The position numbers and the translations under genes were made by a program. Under the pieces are notes generated by a model. It did no database searches. It worked only from the letters and a program-made list of their open reading frames with translations, and was not told where the DNA came from. Shown here one piece after another: positions 33,640 to 42,809 of a stretch of DNA of 64,000 nucleotides (positions are counted from its first letter, which is position 1; the number at the start of each line of letters is the position of its first letter). Source of the stretch: 1-14-2-50-31-20 sp964617555 (GTDB lineage Bacteria > Bacteroidota > Ignavibacteria > Ignavibacteriales > Melioribacteraceae); contig CAZTYP010000015.1 of NCBI GenBank assembly GCA_964617555.1, forward strand, positions 27,776 through 91,775, given 5' to 3'.

Positions 33640-34953
33640 ATGATATTATTGATCCTCATATTTTGGGTTGTAGTTTTACTGTTTAGTAGAATGTTGTTCG
33701 GGCGGATATTTAACCAACTTGCCATCTATGTAACAGTATGGAGCTGGATGTTGGTTTTTTATCTTTTAAAGTTATTGCCATATCCTCCCTTAACAAGTTA
33801 CACTTGGGTAATAATAGCCCTTGCTTTTTTTTCTTTTTCTCTGGGAACGATAACTGTTTTTATTGCTCGTAAAGTTTTTAATCGTCCGAATAAATTTTTA
33901 TTGGGTAATAATTCCCCGATATTATTTAAAGATAACGGCAAACTGATAAAAAAATTAATAATTATTTTTGGTTTAATCGGGCTTTTTTCAGCGTTACAAA
34001 ATTGGTATGTTCTTATTAATAAATACGGGAGTATTGCAAAAGTTTTTTTATCTGCCAACGAGATTTATAGATTCAGGCAAGATAACGCCATTCCCGGTGT
34101 AATTCCGTATATACAAGCATTTGCAAATATGGGTATTATTCTTGGCGGGCTTTATTCTGCTTACAAAAAGAAAATCACATTGTTGTTAATTATTCCGTTT
34201 GTTGCAGCTATCTTAAAATCTTTAGCTATGTTCGGACGTATAGGAATGTTAATTGCGTTTGTTGAGTTATTGGTTTCCTATTTTTTAGGAAAGTATGCTT
34301 TCCCGGAAGTAAAACTCTCCGCTTCTGCAAAATTAAAAAAAACATTATCAGTTATTTTACTTTCAATTCTTTTAGTTGGTTCGGCTTCTTCAATTAGAGC
34401 GTTTCGGGGTACTTACGAAAAGTTTAAAGGTACTAACGTTAAACTAAACACAATGAAAGACAATATCTTTTTTTCTCCTTCAATTTATTTATATATGAGT
34501 AGTCACATAGGGGTGCTTAACGCATTTTTAAAAAATCAAACGGAGGAAACAATGATTGGCGAAAATACATTTGCTCCGTTTTATAATCTGTTTTCAAAAT
34601 TTGAAATTACAAAGAGAGTTTCTTACAACCAAAAAGGTTATTATATTCCTATGTGGACAAATTCGGGAACAATTTTAAGAGATTTTTATGCAGATTACGG
34701 CATTGTCGGTGTACTTTTTATTCCATATTTATTGGGAATGCTGGGAGTTTATTGGTGGAATAAGTTCTATTCTACCGGAAAAGCGATTTACTTTGTTTTA
34801 ATAGTTCATATTTATACGATAATAGTTTTATCTTTCCTTTCGTCAGTTACCCGTGGAGCAGATTGGTTTGTTAGTTTAGGGGTTTTATTAATTGCCGTTA
34901 TTGTTGTAGAAAAAAGATTAAATACTTTTTACGAAATTCCTTCTAAATCTTAA
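33640..34953 (+). CDS. Wzy-like polysaccharide polymerase (multi-pass membrane protein)
   Basis: A 437-residue membrane protein with about ten to twelve hydrophobic helices. The ATG at 33640, one base after the Wzz-like stop codon, is preferred; the frame is open upstream inside that gene. A long soluble loop in the second half (FKGTNVKLNTMKDNIFFSPS to NQKGYYIPMWTNSGTILRDF) fits the large periplasmic loop of Wzy/EpsG-type polymerases. Sequence motifs in this family are weak, so the call rests on topology and the Wza-Wzz-x-Wzx order. The aromatic, Lys-rich composition is like its neighbours. Confidence 0.75.
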   Translation: MILLILIFWVVVLLFSRMLFGRIFNQLAIYVTVWSWMLVFYLLKLLPYPPLTSYTWVIIALAFFSFSLGTITVFIARKVFNRPNKFLLGNNSPILFKDNGKLIKKLIIIFGLIGLFSALQNWYVLINKYGSIAKVFLSANEIYRFRQDNAIPGVIPYIQAFANMGIILGGLYSAYKKKITLLLIIPFVAAILKSLAMFGRIGMLIAFVELLVSYFLGKYAFPEVKLSASAKLKKTLSVILLSILLVGSASSIRAFRGTYEKFKGTNVKLNTMKDNIFFSPSIYLYMSSHIGVLNAFLKNQTEETMIGENTFAPFYNLFSKFEITKRVSYNQKGYYIPMWTNSGTILRDFYADYGIVGVLFIPYLLGMLGVYWWNKFYSTGKAIYFVLIVHIYTIIVLSFLSSVTRGADWFVSLGVLLIAVIVVEKRLNTFYEIPSKS

Positions 34954-34975
34954 TATTTTGAACCAAAAACATTTT

Positions 34976-36403
34976 ATGAAAAAGTTAACGATATTAAAAG
35001 CATTTTCTTGGGTGGCATTCGGTAATGTTATTACCAAGCCGTTATGGATGTTACTTATTATATTTGCGGCAAAAAAATTGGGTAGCGAACAATTCGGAAT
35101 CTATTACTATGCTTTATCAATTGTTTTGCTTGCAACTATTATTGTTGATTTCGGATTCGATTATATTTTAATTCAAAGAATTGCAAAAAACAAAAACAAA
35201 CTTTCCAACTATCTTAGTGCCATATCTTTTTACAGAATAATAAATTTTATTATTGTTCTTATATTCTTATCAATATTAAATCTCTTTTTCCCGAGAGAAT
35301 CGGGGATACAAACAAAAGCGATTATTATTTTATTGTTTTTTCAGTTTACCGTTATAACATTAACTTCTATCAAAAACTCCATTTCCGCAATAGAAAGATT
35401 TTCCGCTTTTTCTCAAATGATGATTTTTGAAAAAGGGTTATTAACACTTTTCGGGTTTGTTTCTCTTTGGCTTTTTCCCGATATCATTTCTTTCCTTTCG
35501 GCTTTATTAATTGCTAATTTTTTAACAATAGTTTTTTTGATTGTTATTCTATTTAAAAAATTTGATTTCAGAATAGTAAAACCTACAAAAATATTATTAG
35601 CAGAGATTTTAAGGGATTCATTTCCACTGTTACTTATGAATATTTTTGTTATGATTTATTTTAGGATTGATGTTGTTTTATTAAATCATTTTTTGAATAA
35701 TAAAGAAATAATAGGAATTTATGGCTCCATTCATAGAATTATCGAAATGTTTTTATTAATCCCAAGTATTCTTATGTCAACATTTTATCCTATTATAATC
35801 AGGCTTTATGATGAAAACAAAACAAGAGCTTTCCAGATAGTTGATACCGTAATAAAAGTTATGTTATCTACGTCAATAGTTATTGCTTTGATTTTTACGG
35901 TATATGCCTTTGAATTAAACAAATTTATGTTCGGACAAGAATATATAGAGGGATACAGGGGTCTAAAATATATTATTTGGACAATCGTTCCTCTCGGAGT
36001 AAATTTCATTTTAGGCTATTTATTAATTAGCATCAACAAACAAAAATTTCTTGCTATCACACTATTTATCGCTTCTGTAGTAAACATAACATTAAACGTT
36101 TTTTTAATTCCAAAGTTATCCTTTGTAGGAACAAGCATCACGGCATTAGTAACGGAAATTATTATTTTTATTTTTTATTCTTATTTCTCAATTAAGTATT
36201 TTGGAAATACAAAACTTTTTGCATCGGTTAGCAAATTTATTTTGTTATTAATTATTTTTTATTTCTCTTTTAACGGATTATTATTGCTGGGTGTTGTTAA
36301 ATGGTTAACATTTATTTTAAGTATGTTGTTTATGTTTGTTATTGCATTTGTTCTGAAAATATATGGTAAAGAAGATTACAAAATTATTGTAAATAAAATA
36401 TGA
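34976..36403 (+). CDS. Wzx-type oligosaccharide flippase (MOP superfamily)
   Basis: A 475-residue inner-membrane protein with about 12-14 helices. The N terminus LKAFSWVAFGNVITKPLWML and AKKLGSEQFGIYYYALSI is the polysaccharide-biosynthesis flippase signature. It would flip undecaprenyl-linked repeat units. I prefer the ATG at 34976; a TTG six codons earlier (34958) is also possible. Its last four bases overlap the following glycosyltransferase (ATGA), showing translational coupling. Confidence 0.87.
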   Translation: MKKLTILKAFSWVAFGNVITKPLWMLLIIFAAKKLGSEQFGIYYYALSIVLLATIIVDFGFDYILIQRIAKNKNKLSNYLSAISFYRIINFIIVLIFLSILNLFFPRESGIQTKAIIILLFFQFTVITLTSIKNSISAIERFSAFSQMMIFEKGLLTLFGFVSLWLFPDIISFLSALLIANFLTIVFLIVILFKKFDFRIVKPTKILLAEILRDSFPLLLMNIFVMIYFRIDVVLLNHFLNNKEIIGIYGSIHRIIEMFLLIPSILMSTFYPIIIRLYDENKTRAFQIVDTVIKVMLSTSIVIALIFTVYAFELNKFMFGQEYIEGYRGLKYIIWTIVPLGVNFILGYLLISINKQKFLAITLFIASVVNITLNVFLIPKLSFVGTSITALVTEIIIFIFYSYFSIKYFGNTKLFASVSKFILLLIIFYFSFNGLLLLGVVKWLTFILSMLFMFVIAFVLKIYGKEDYKIIVNKI

Positions 36404-37533
36404 AAATAGCTATTAATGGTATATATCTTAATTTTAAAAAGAAAAACGACGGTATCGGTAGATATTCTGAATCTTTATTAAAGGAGTTTCAACAATATAA
36501 TGAAATAAAATTTTATGTTTTTATTGATAGGTATTTTAAACTAAAAGGGATAAAAAATAATTTCTCGAAAAATATAATTCCCGTATTCATACCATTCCCT
36601 ACCTTTCATATTTTTTTACTGAAGTTTTGGAACCGTTATATAATACCTTTGTTGTTAAAGATGTTAAATGCCGATTTATATTTTGCCCCTGATGCTCTTT
36701 CTTCATACAAAGGTGCAAAAAAATATGTTTCCACAATTCATGATTTGGCGTTTTTGCATTTCCCCGAAAATGTTTTGCCGGAATTTCGCAAAATGTATAA
36801 CAAAGAATATAAACGAGCCGCATTACGTTCCGATTTGCTAATTACTGTTTCGCATTATTCTAAAAACGATATTTTGAACTCTTACCACATTGAACAAAAT
36901 AGAATTAAAGTTATTTATAACGGAGTATCTAACCATTTTAAAACAACTGAAGTAAATGAACAATCAGAAATTCTTCAAAAGTATAATTTAGGCTCGGATT
37001 ATATCTTTTATTTCGGAACCATTGAACCGAGAAAAAATTTGATAACTTTGCTTAAAGCCTTTGAAAAAGTTAGAGAAACAAAGAAATTAAAGTTGGTTAT
37101 TACCGGTAAAGAAGGGTGGCTTTATTCCGATTTTATGGAAAGCGTAAATAAATCGAAATATAAAAACGAAATAATTTTAACCGGATATTTAAAAGATGCA
37201 GAAGTTAAAACGCTTTTATTAAATGCAAAAGTTTTTACTTATATTCCCGTTTTCGAAGGGTTTGGGTTACCTGTTGTTGAAGCAATGGCAATGGGTAAGT
37301 GGATTGTTACATCAAATACATCTTCCATACCGGAACTTATTGACCCCGATACCATTACCGTTGATCCTAAAGATTATAATGCTGTTGCGGAAGCAATAAA
37401 AATTCAATTAGTAAATGCTAAGCAAAATCCCGTTAATAAATTGGCAATAAAAAAATCCGAAAATTTTACATGGCAAAAATCTGCAAAACAACACATTGAA
37501 GAATTTTATAAATTAATTAACAATAAAAAATAA
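36400..37533 (+). CDS. GT4-family glycosyltransferase
   Basis: A 377-residue GT-B enzyme. The C-terminal half shows the GT4 pattern: YFGTIEPRKNLITLLKAFE, KLVITGKEGW, ILTGYLKDAEVKTLLLNAKV and the E-x7-E motif FEGFGLPVVEAMAMG. The N-terminal half has ADLYFAPDALSSY and VSTIHDLAFLHFPE, the acceptor-binding Rossmann domain. It transfers a nucleotide-sugar residue to the growing repeat unit on the cytosolic face; the sugar cannot be predicted. It overlaps the flippase gene by four bases. Confidence 0.92.
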   Translation: MKIAINGIYLNFKKKNDGIGRYSESLLKEFQQYNEIKFYVFIDRYFKLKGIKNNFSKNIIPVFIPFPTFHIFLLKFWNRYIIPLLLKMLNADLYFAPDALSSYKGAKKYVSTIHDLAFLHFPENVLPEFRKMYNKEYKRAALRSDLLITVSHYSKNDILNSYHIEQNRIKVIYNGVSNHFKTTEVNEQSEILQKYNLGSDYIFYFGTIEPRKNLITLLKAFEKVRETKKLKLVITGKEGWLYSDFMESVNKSKYKNEIILTGYLKDAEVKTLLLNAKVFTYIPVFEGFGLPVVEAMAMGKWIVTSNTSSIPELIDPDTITVDPKDYNAVAEAIKIQLVNAKQNPVNKLAIKKSENFTWQKSAKQHIEEFYKLINNKK

Positions 37534-37540
37534 TTCGTTT

Positions 37541-39094
37541 ATGAACAGAAAAGAAATGCTTGTAAAGGCCGGGGTTTTAACCGGATCCGTTTTTTTCTTT
37601 CGTGAAAAAATATTTGCCGAATCTTTACCCTCAGTCCTAAAACACAAAAAAGGTTTTAATATCTATAATGTTGCGGAAATAAAAAAACTTTTCCCAAATT
37701 ATTCGTTGGATAATGTGCTGAAATTGATTGTTAGTGAAATTAAGAAAAAATCATACCCGAACAAATTTGGCGGAGGCGGAGTAATTTATTTCCCTCCGGG
37801 TATTTGGGAAATTCAAAAAACAATTTTATTACCTTCGTTAACCACATTAATGGGAATGGGGGGCTTTTTTCATCAGCATGGTATTTATGAAGACGGCTTT
37901 GATAAAAAGCAACATACTGTAATAAAATTAAAAAAAAATGCTAATTGTAATATTGTACAACCGGAAAACATTAATTCGTACGGGATACAAATAAAAGGAA
38001 TTATTTTAGACGGTAACAAACATCAACAAAATAATGAAAAGAACTTTGCCGGAATCTATTTGCCCGATATTAATAAAGAGGAGGGCTTAGACGGTGTAAG
38101 GTCAAACCTTTTTGTTCAAGACGTGATGCTTTATAATTGCAAAGGGGATGGAATCTACGCCGGCAACAATCAAAACGAATTCAGACTTGACAATGTACTT
38201 GCATCAAGAAACGATGGTAACGGGTTTTTATTTAGCGGAACGGATATTTTGTTAAGCAATGTTTGGGCCGGCGACAACGGTAAAAACGGTTTTTATGTTA
38301 AAGGCGGAGGAGCCGTTAGTGCAATTAATTGTGATTCTTGGGGGAATAAACATAACGGTCTTCTATTAGATAATTATACTCAAAATAATACATTTACGCG
38401 ATTGCAATGTAATTTGAACGTTCAAAACGGTGTGCAAATTAGAGGGGGTGTAAGTTCAACAACATTTATCGGGTCTGTTTTTAAGCAAAATTCAAAAATA
38501 TTGGGGAAAGGATTTTCCGTATCTTTTGCAAATGTTAAATTGTTTTCGGAAAACAACAATAGCCCGAGGTCAATTAAATTTATCGGTTGTCAATTTGGCG
38601 AAGGAAATATGCAACAACCTGCAACTACTTTCGGAATAGAAGATGTTTCTGACAAAATTTTCCCAAATACAATATTAGGTTCTACTTTTGCCGAAAATGA
38701 ATTTGCTAAAGGAAAAGTAAATAAAAACGTTTTTAAAAATTATTCTATTAATAATTGTACTGCCGGTGATTACGGCGGTGAAATTGTTTTTGAAAACACC
38801 CGAAGTAAATTTATTAAAATAAAAAACGATTATACAATATTACCGGATGATAAAATTATTTTGATTAATTCGAAAGCCAAAAATATCAAATTAACATTAC
38901 CTTCCCTTAACGAGTTGCCCCCGGGTACGGAAATTAAAATAATAAAGCAATACAAAGAAAATTCTTTTATTTTGCAAACTCAATTTAATGAGAAGTTGCA
39001 AAGCATTACAAATAATAAAATTTTTGTTGACGATATTGCTTTATCTTATTTGCTTGTTATTCATGCAGAAACAACTTGGATACTTACAAAATAA
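37541..39094 (+). CDS. Parallel beta-helix (pectate-lyase-fold) protein
   Basis: A 517-residue protein. The N terminus (MNRKEMLVKAGVLTGSVFFF) is hydrophobic but has no twin-arginine motif. The region GGVIYFPPGIWEIQKTILLP and TTLMGMGG is the start typical of pectate-lyase-like beta-helix proteins. Rungs with GI, DG and NN repeats follow (CKGDGIYAGNNQNEF, GNGFLFSGTDIL, NGFYVKGGGAVSAINCDSWG). The last 100 residues form a separate beta-sandwich-like tail. It may trim, epimerise or bind the polysaccharide. It sits between two glycosyltransferases with short gaps on both sides. Catalytic residues were not identifiable. Confidence 0.8.
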   Translation: MNRKEMLVKAGVLTGSVFFFREKIFAESLPSVLKHKKGFNIYNVAEIKKLFPNYSLDNVLKLIVSEIKKKSYPNKFGGGGVIYFPPGIWEIQKTILLPSLTTLMGMGGFFHQHGIYEDGFDKKQHTVIKLKKNANCNIVQPENINSYGIQIKGIILDGNKHQQNNEKNFAGIYLPDINKEEGLDGVRSNLFVQDVMLYNCKGDGIYAGNNQNEFRLDNVLASRNDGNGFLFSGTDILLSNVWAGDNGKNGFYVKGGGAVSAINCDSWGNKHNGLLLDNYTQNNTFTRLQCNLNVQNGVQIRGGVSSTTFIGSVFKQNSKILGKGFSVSFANVKLFSENNNSPRSIKFIGCQFGEGNMQQPATTFGIEDVSDKIFPNTILGSTFAENEFAKGKVNKNVFKNYSINNCTAGDYGGEIVFENTRSKFIKIKNDYTILPDDKIILINSKAKNIKLTLPSLNELPPGTEIKIIKQYKENSFILQTQFNEKLQSITNNKIFVDDIALSYLLVIHAETTWILTK

Positions 39095-39103
39095 TTTTTA
39101 TTT

Positions 39104-40309
39104 ATGAATATTCTTCAAATATCATCTCAAGTACCTGTTCCCGAGACCGATGGCGGTAAAATTAGCATTTTCGGGATTACAAAAAGTTTATATCGTTTAG
39201 GGTATAACATAGATTTTGTTTGTTATCTTAAGGATGCCGATTATTCAGCGTCTATGGAACTAATGAATAAATATTGTACGCCCCATTTGTTAAATGTTAA
39301 AACCGATAATAGTGTTTGGGGTGCTCTGAAAAATCTGTTTTCAGATGTTCCGTATAATGCTTCAAAATATCGAAAAAAAGAATTACTTGATTATATATCG
39401 AAGTTACTTGAGCAAAAAAAATACGATATAATTCAAATTGAACATTTACACATGGGGTGGATTGTGGATTTCATAAAGTTAAAACTTCCGAAAACCCCGG
39501 TAATTTTAAGAGAGCAAAATCTTGAATTAAAAATTATGCAACGCTTTTATGAAAAAGAAAAAAATATTTTCATAAAATTTTTTTCATATATCCAATACAA
39601 AAAATTTATTAAGTTCGAACCGGAAACATGTGCTAAATTTGATTGTTGCATCATGATTAGCGATGAAGACAAAAAGGAGTTGCTTTCGTTAAACCCTAAA
39701 ATAAATGCTGTTGCAATTCCTGCCGGTGTGGATACTTCATTGTTAAATTACCCGTTGAAACAGAATTTCGGTAAAAAGATAGTTCATATCGGTAATTTGG
39801 ATTGGTTCCCTAATTATGACGGATTAAAATGGTTTTTAAATGAAGTTTTTCCGTCAATACTAAATAGCTTCCCGGATTTAGAACTTTACATTTACGGTGG
39901 TGGTAATTTCGATAAAACGGAAATTCCATCTGCAATAAAAAACAATGTTGTTTTTGTAGGGTTTGTAGAAAATTTATGGCAAAATTTAAGCGATAAAGCT
40001 CTTGCGATTGTTCCGCTGAGAATCGGTGGCGGAATAAGGATAAAGATAATTGAACTTTTAGCATACGGAATAAATATTTTAACAACCTCAATAGGCAAGG
40101 AAGGCATTGCGGTTGAAAACGGAAAACATATTTTAATTGCCGATAGCAAAGACGAATTTATTAAGCAGACAGTCGATTTTTTTGACAATCGGGTTAACAA
40201 TATTGAATTAATTAAGAATGGCAGAAAATTTATTTCAGAAAATTATACATGGGATGCAATTATTAAAAAATTTGACATTATTTACAGAAACCTTTTAAAA
40301 GTAAGATAA
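39104..40309 (+). CDS. GT4-family glycosyltransferase
   Basis: A 401-residue GT-B glycosyltransferase. The N-terminal domain begins MNILQISSQVPVPETDGGKI, the usual acceptor domain with a conserved Gly-Gly loop. The C-terminal domain has KIVHIGNLDWFPNYDGLKWF, FPDLELYIYGGG, VVFVGFVENL and GGGIRIKIIELLAYG, which is a one-Glu variant of the E-x7-E region. It differs from the enzyme at 36400-37533 and is probably specific for another linkage. It is transcribed with its neighbours (gaps 9 and 24 bases). Confidence 0.88.
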   Translation: MNILQISSQVPVPETDGGKISIFGITKSLYRLGYNIDFVCYLKDADYSASMELMNKYCTPHLLNVKTDNSVWGALKNLFSDVPYNASKYRKKELLDYISKLLEQKKYDIIQIEHLHMGWIVDFIKLKLPKTPVILREQNLELKIMQRFYEKEKNIFIKFFSYIQYKKFIKFEPETCAKFDCCIMISDEDKKELLSLNPKINAVAIPAGVDTSLLNYPLKQNFGKKIVHIGNLDWFPNYDGLKWFLNEVFPSILNSFPDLELYIYGGGNFDKTEIPSAIKNNVVFVGFVENLWQNLSDKALAIVPLRIGGGIRIKIIELLAYGINILTTSIGKEGIAVENGKHILIADSKDEFIKQTVDFFDNRVNNIELIKNGRKFISENYTWDAIIKKFDIIYRNLLKVR

Positions 40310-40333
40310 TTTAAAATATTCGGGAAAAAGAAA

Positions 40334-41503
40334 TTGGATATAAATATTATTGGCGAAATTGTTTTTATATGTGTTTTATTATTGCTTATTAATTCATATA
40401 TACTTTATTTCCCGATTATAAAAATTGTTTCTTTATTTTGTAAAAATAAGAAAAACAAATCACAAACTTTGCCTGATGTTTCCGTAATTATTTCCGCATA
40501 TAACGAAGAAAGCGTTATTTACGATAGAATAATTAATCTTTTGGAATTGGATTATCCGAAAGATAAGATGGAAGTATTAATCGGTTCTGACGGTTCTACT
40601 GATAAAACAAATGATATTCTAAATAGCTTTTCGAAAAAATATACAAATATCAAATCATATATTTTCCCGAACAACAGAGGCAAGGCGGAAGTTCTAAACG
40701 ATTTGGTTGCCAAGGCATCAAATGAAATTTTGATATTTACCGATGCAAATACTGTTTTTGATAAAAACGCTCTTAAATTTTTAGTAGAAGGGTATTATGA
40801 TAATTCCGTAGGGGGTATTAGCGGAAAACTTATTCTTAAGGATAATCTTGTTAGTGCAACGGAAAGCGTTGAAGAAAAACAATATTGGGAAATTGAAACC
40901 AATATTAAAGAAGCCGAAGGAAAGTGTGGTATTCTTATTGGTGCAAACGGAGGAATTTTTTCGATAAGGAAGAAATTTTTTAATACAATTCCGGTAAACA
41001 AACCTGTTACGGATGATTTGTTTATATCATTAAATGTTTTGTCTAAGGGATATAAATTTATTTTTGTTCATAATGCTTTTGCTACGGAAGATGTTGGTAT
41101 TAATGTAAAAACCGAATATGAAAGGAAAGTAAGATTTGCCGCAACAAATTTTCAAACATTGTTTTTTTTCAAAAATCTGTTGTTTAATTCAAAACCGATT
41201 CTTTCATATGCATTTTGGTCGCATAAAGTTATCAGATGGTTTTCTCCCGTGTTATTATTGCTTTTATTTTTATTTAATGTTTTATTGTTCAATTCTTCCT
41301 TGTTCTTTAATCTTATGATGTATTTACAAATAATAATGTATACTTTAGCTTTAATAGGGTATCTGTTTACATTAATAAATATAAAAATTAAGATATTTTC
41401 ATTACCCTTTTTCTTTGTTATTACAATGATCGCTTTTTTTAATGGTTTTATCCGATTTTTACGGAAAAAACACAGTATAAAATGGGAGCCTACAATAAGG
41501 TAA
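40334..41503 (+). CDS. Membrane GT2-family glycosyltransferase
   Basis: A 389-residue enzyme with a TTG start, an N-terminal membrane helix (about 8-32), a cytosolic GT-A domain (about 45-280) and two or three C-terminal helices. GT2 motifs are VSVIISAYNEESVIYDRIIN, EVLIGSDGSTDKT, FTDANTVFDKNAL (metal site) and TDDLFISLNVLSKG. This layout is seen in polysaccharide glycosyltransferases such as HasA/IcaA relatives and BcsA-like proteins without PilZ. It ends the polysaccharide locus; no terminator is evident after it. Confidence 0.88.
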   Translation: MDINIIGEIVFICVLLLLINSYILYFPIIKIVSLFCKNKKNKSQTLPDVSVIISAYNEESVIYDRIINLLELDYPKDKMEVLIGSDGSTDKTNDILNSFSKKYTNIKSYIFPNNRGKAEVLNDLVAKASNEILIFTDANTVFDKNALKFLVEGYYDNSVGGISGKLILKDNLVSATESVEEKQYWEIETNIKEAEGKCGILIGANGGIFSIRKKFFNTIPVNKPVTDDLFISLNVLSKGYKFIFVHNAFATEDVGINVKTEYERKVRFAATNFQTLFFFKNLLFNSKPILSYAFWSHKVIRWFSPVLLLLLFLFNVLLFNSSLFFNLMMYLQIIMYTLALIGYLFTLINIKIKIFSLPFFFVITMIAFFNGFIRFLRKKHSIKWEPTIR

Positions 41504-41804
41504 TTCAAAAGTTTGTTGTGTGCTTTAAGTTAATTACTATCTAATTTAAAATATTAAGAAATTTTAATTGCATTACCAGTATTAAACAATCAATCTATTT
41601 TTTTTAATTTATAGTTTTTCCCCCGATAATTTTTGCAAAAGAGTTAGACAATGGGTAAATAAAAATCGGAATAAATAACTAAATACAGCAAAAAAATCTA
41701 AAATTACAAAATATGGCTAAGAGCAAACAAAAAGTGTCGCAAAAGAACGATAATAATTTTCTGTCTTTTAGAAAAAAATGCTCAATAAAAAATAGATTTA
41801 AGGG
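41504..41804. other. Intergenic region after the polysaccharide locus
   Basis: About 300 AT-rich bases with long A and T tracts and no recognisable RNA gene. One short open frame (41713-41811, 32 codons, MAKSKQKVSQKNDNN...) begins with ATG and runs into the ogt start, but it has no ribosome-binding site or family resemblance and is not called. The promoter of ogt is presumably here. Confidence 0.45.
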
Positions 41805-42278
41805 ATGTTAGTATTGAATAATAGCTATTATACATTCATAGAAACACCTATCGGTATTTTAAAAATAACGGCTGATAAAAAGTCGATTACCGGGATTATT
41901 TTTGACCCGGAAAATACTGAGGGGGGAAAGTCTAACGAAATTATTGAACTTTGTAAAAAGGAATTGCAAGAATATTTTAGCGGAGAAAGAAAAAGTTTTA
42001 CTGTTTCGGTTAATCAAAAAGGGAGTCGGTTTCAGAAAAAAGTCTGGAATGAGTTGCAAAAAATTCCTTATGGCAAAACCGTAAGTTACGGCTATATTGC
42101 AGAAAGAGTAGGCGGTAAAAATTTTAGTCGTGCTGTTGGTAGTGCAAACAATAAAAATCATATCCCGATTGTTGTTCCGTGTCATAGAGTAGTTGGGAGT
42201 AACGGTAGTTTGACAGGATATGCGGGTGGATTGTGGAGAAAAAAATGGTTAATTATGTTGGAGGAGGGCAAGAGGTAG
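41805..42278 (+). CDS. ogt: Methylated-DNA--protein-cysteine methyltransferase
   Basis: A 157-residue suicide repair protein that takes the methyl group from O6-methylguanine. The active-site motif is IPIVVPCHRVVGSNG (acceptor Cys126) and the DNA-recognition helix is SYGYIAERVGGKNFSRAVG. The length is that of the short Ogt form, without the Ada N-terminal domain. It starts with ATG. After it comes a short stretch of GTCATT motifs and the four-helix-bundle gene. Confidence 0.93.
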   Translation: MLVLNNSYYTFIETPIGILKITADKKSITGIIFDPENTEGGKSNEIIELCKKELQEYFSGERKSFTVSVNQKGSRFQKKVWNELQKIPYGKTVSYGYIAERVGGKNFSRAVGSANNKNHIPIVVPCHRVVGSNGSLTGYAGGLWRKKWLIMLEEGKR

Positions 42279-42299
42279 TGGAATGTGTTGTTATTGGTT

Positions 42300-42335
42300 G
42301 TCATTTATTGTCATTGATGGTGCTTGGTAGTCATT
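42300..42335 (+). repeat. Array of GTCATT motifs upstream of the four-helix-bundle gene
   Basis: Three copies of GTCATT lie in direct orientation at 42300-42305, 42310-42315 and 42330-42335, within a G/T-rich stretch (TTGGTTGTCATTTATTGTC and following). The same hexamer occurs in inverse orientation (AATGAC) at 42739-42744 and 42773-42778, downstream of the gene, giving an inverted-repeat frame around it. Confidence 0.6.
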
Positions 42336-42377
42336 AATGGTTTTGGGAAGATGGTTTTGTTTATAATTGGAGGGAAA

Positions 42378-42740
42378 ATGAAATTGGAAGATTTGAGGGT
42401 TTATCAATTATCGATGGAACTAGGCGAAAGTGTATGGAAGATTGTTGATAAATGGAATAATTTCAAAAAGGATACAATAGGAAAACAATTAGTTCGTGCA
42501 ATTGATTCTGTTGCGGCAAATATCAGCGAAGGTTTCGGACGTTTTCATTACAATGAATCGAAACATTTTTATTATTATTCAAGAGGGTCATTATATGAAT
42601 CCAAAACATGGTTAACAAAAGCAAAAAATAGGAATTATATTTCGAAAGAAGAATTTTTAGAATTTGAAACTAAAATAAATATACTTGGAATAAAATTAAA
42701 CAATTATATCAATTCCATAGGGAAGACAAATAACAATTAA
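42378..42740 (+). CDS. Four-helix-bundle protein (23S rRNA intervening-sequence/Avd-like family)
   Basis: A 120-residue protein starting MKLEDLRVYQLSMELGESVW, the conserved start of the S23 (intervening-sequence) family. Other family blocks are GKQLVRAIDSVAANISEGFG and YYSRGSLYESKTWL. The ATG at 42378 follows GGAGGGAAA; the frame is open further upstream but the extra residues are not family-like. Proteins of this fold include the Avd accessory protein of diversity-generating retroelements, but no reverse transcriptase is nearby. It is flanked by inverted GTCATT motifs and a small downstream hairpin, and it looks like a gene inserted between ogt and yjbQ. Confidence 0.88.
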   Translation: MKLEDLRVYQLSMELGESVWKIVDKWNNFKKDTIGKQLVRAIDSVAANISEGFGRFHYNESKHFYYYSRGSLYESKTWLTKAKNRNYISKEEFLEFETKINILGIKLNNYINSIGKTNNN

Positions 42741-42778
42741 TGACAATTTGCGAAGCAAATTAATATTCAACTAATGAC
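42739..42778 (-). repeat. Inverted copy of the GTCATT motif with a hairpin
   Basis: AATGAC (reverse complement of GTCATT) occurs at 42739-42744 and 42773-42778. Between them AATTTGC, GAA, GCAAATT (42745-42761) forms a perfect seven-pair hairpin with a three-base loop. The block begins at the last two bases of the four-helix-bundle stop codon and mirrors the GTCATT array before the gene. Confidence 0.55.
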
Positions 42779-42809
42779 ATAATAACATAAAAAATACGAG
42801 CTTTAAACA

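Noticed and set aside
41713..41811. A 32-codon open frame before ogt starting MAKSKQKVSQKNDNN
   Set aside because: No ribosome-binding site, no family likeness, AT-rich Lys/Asn content expected by chance, and it overlaps the ogt start.
42378..42740. Part of a diversity-generating retroelement (Avd protein)
   Set aside because: No reverse transcriptase, template repeat or variable-repeat target is present nearby.
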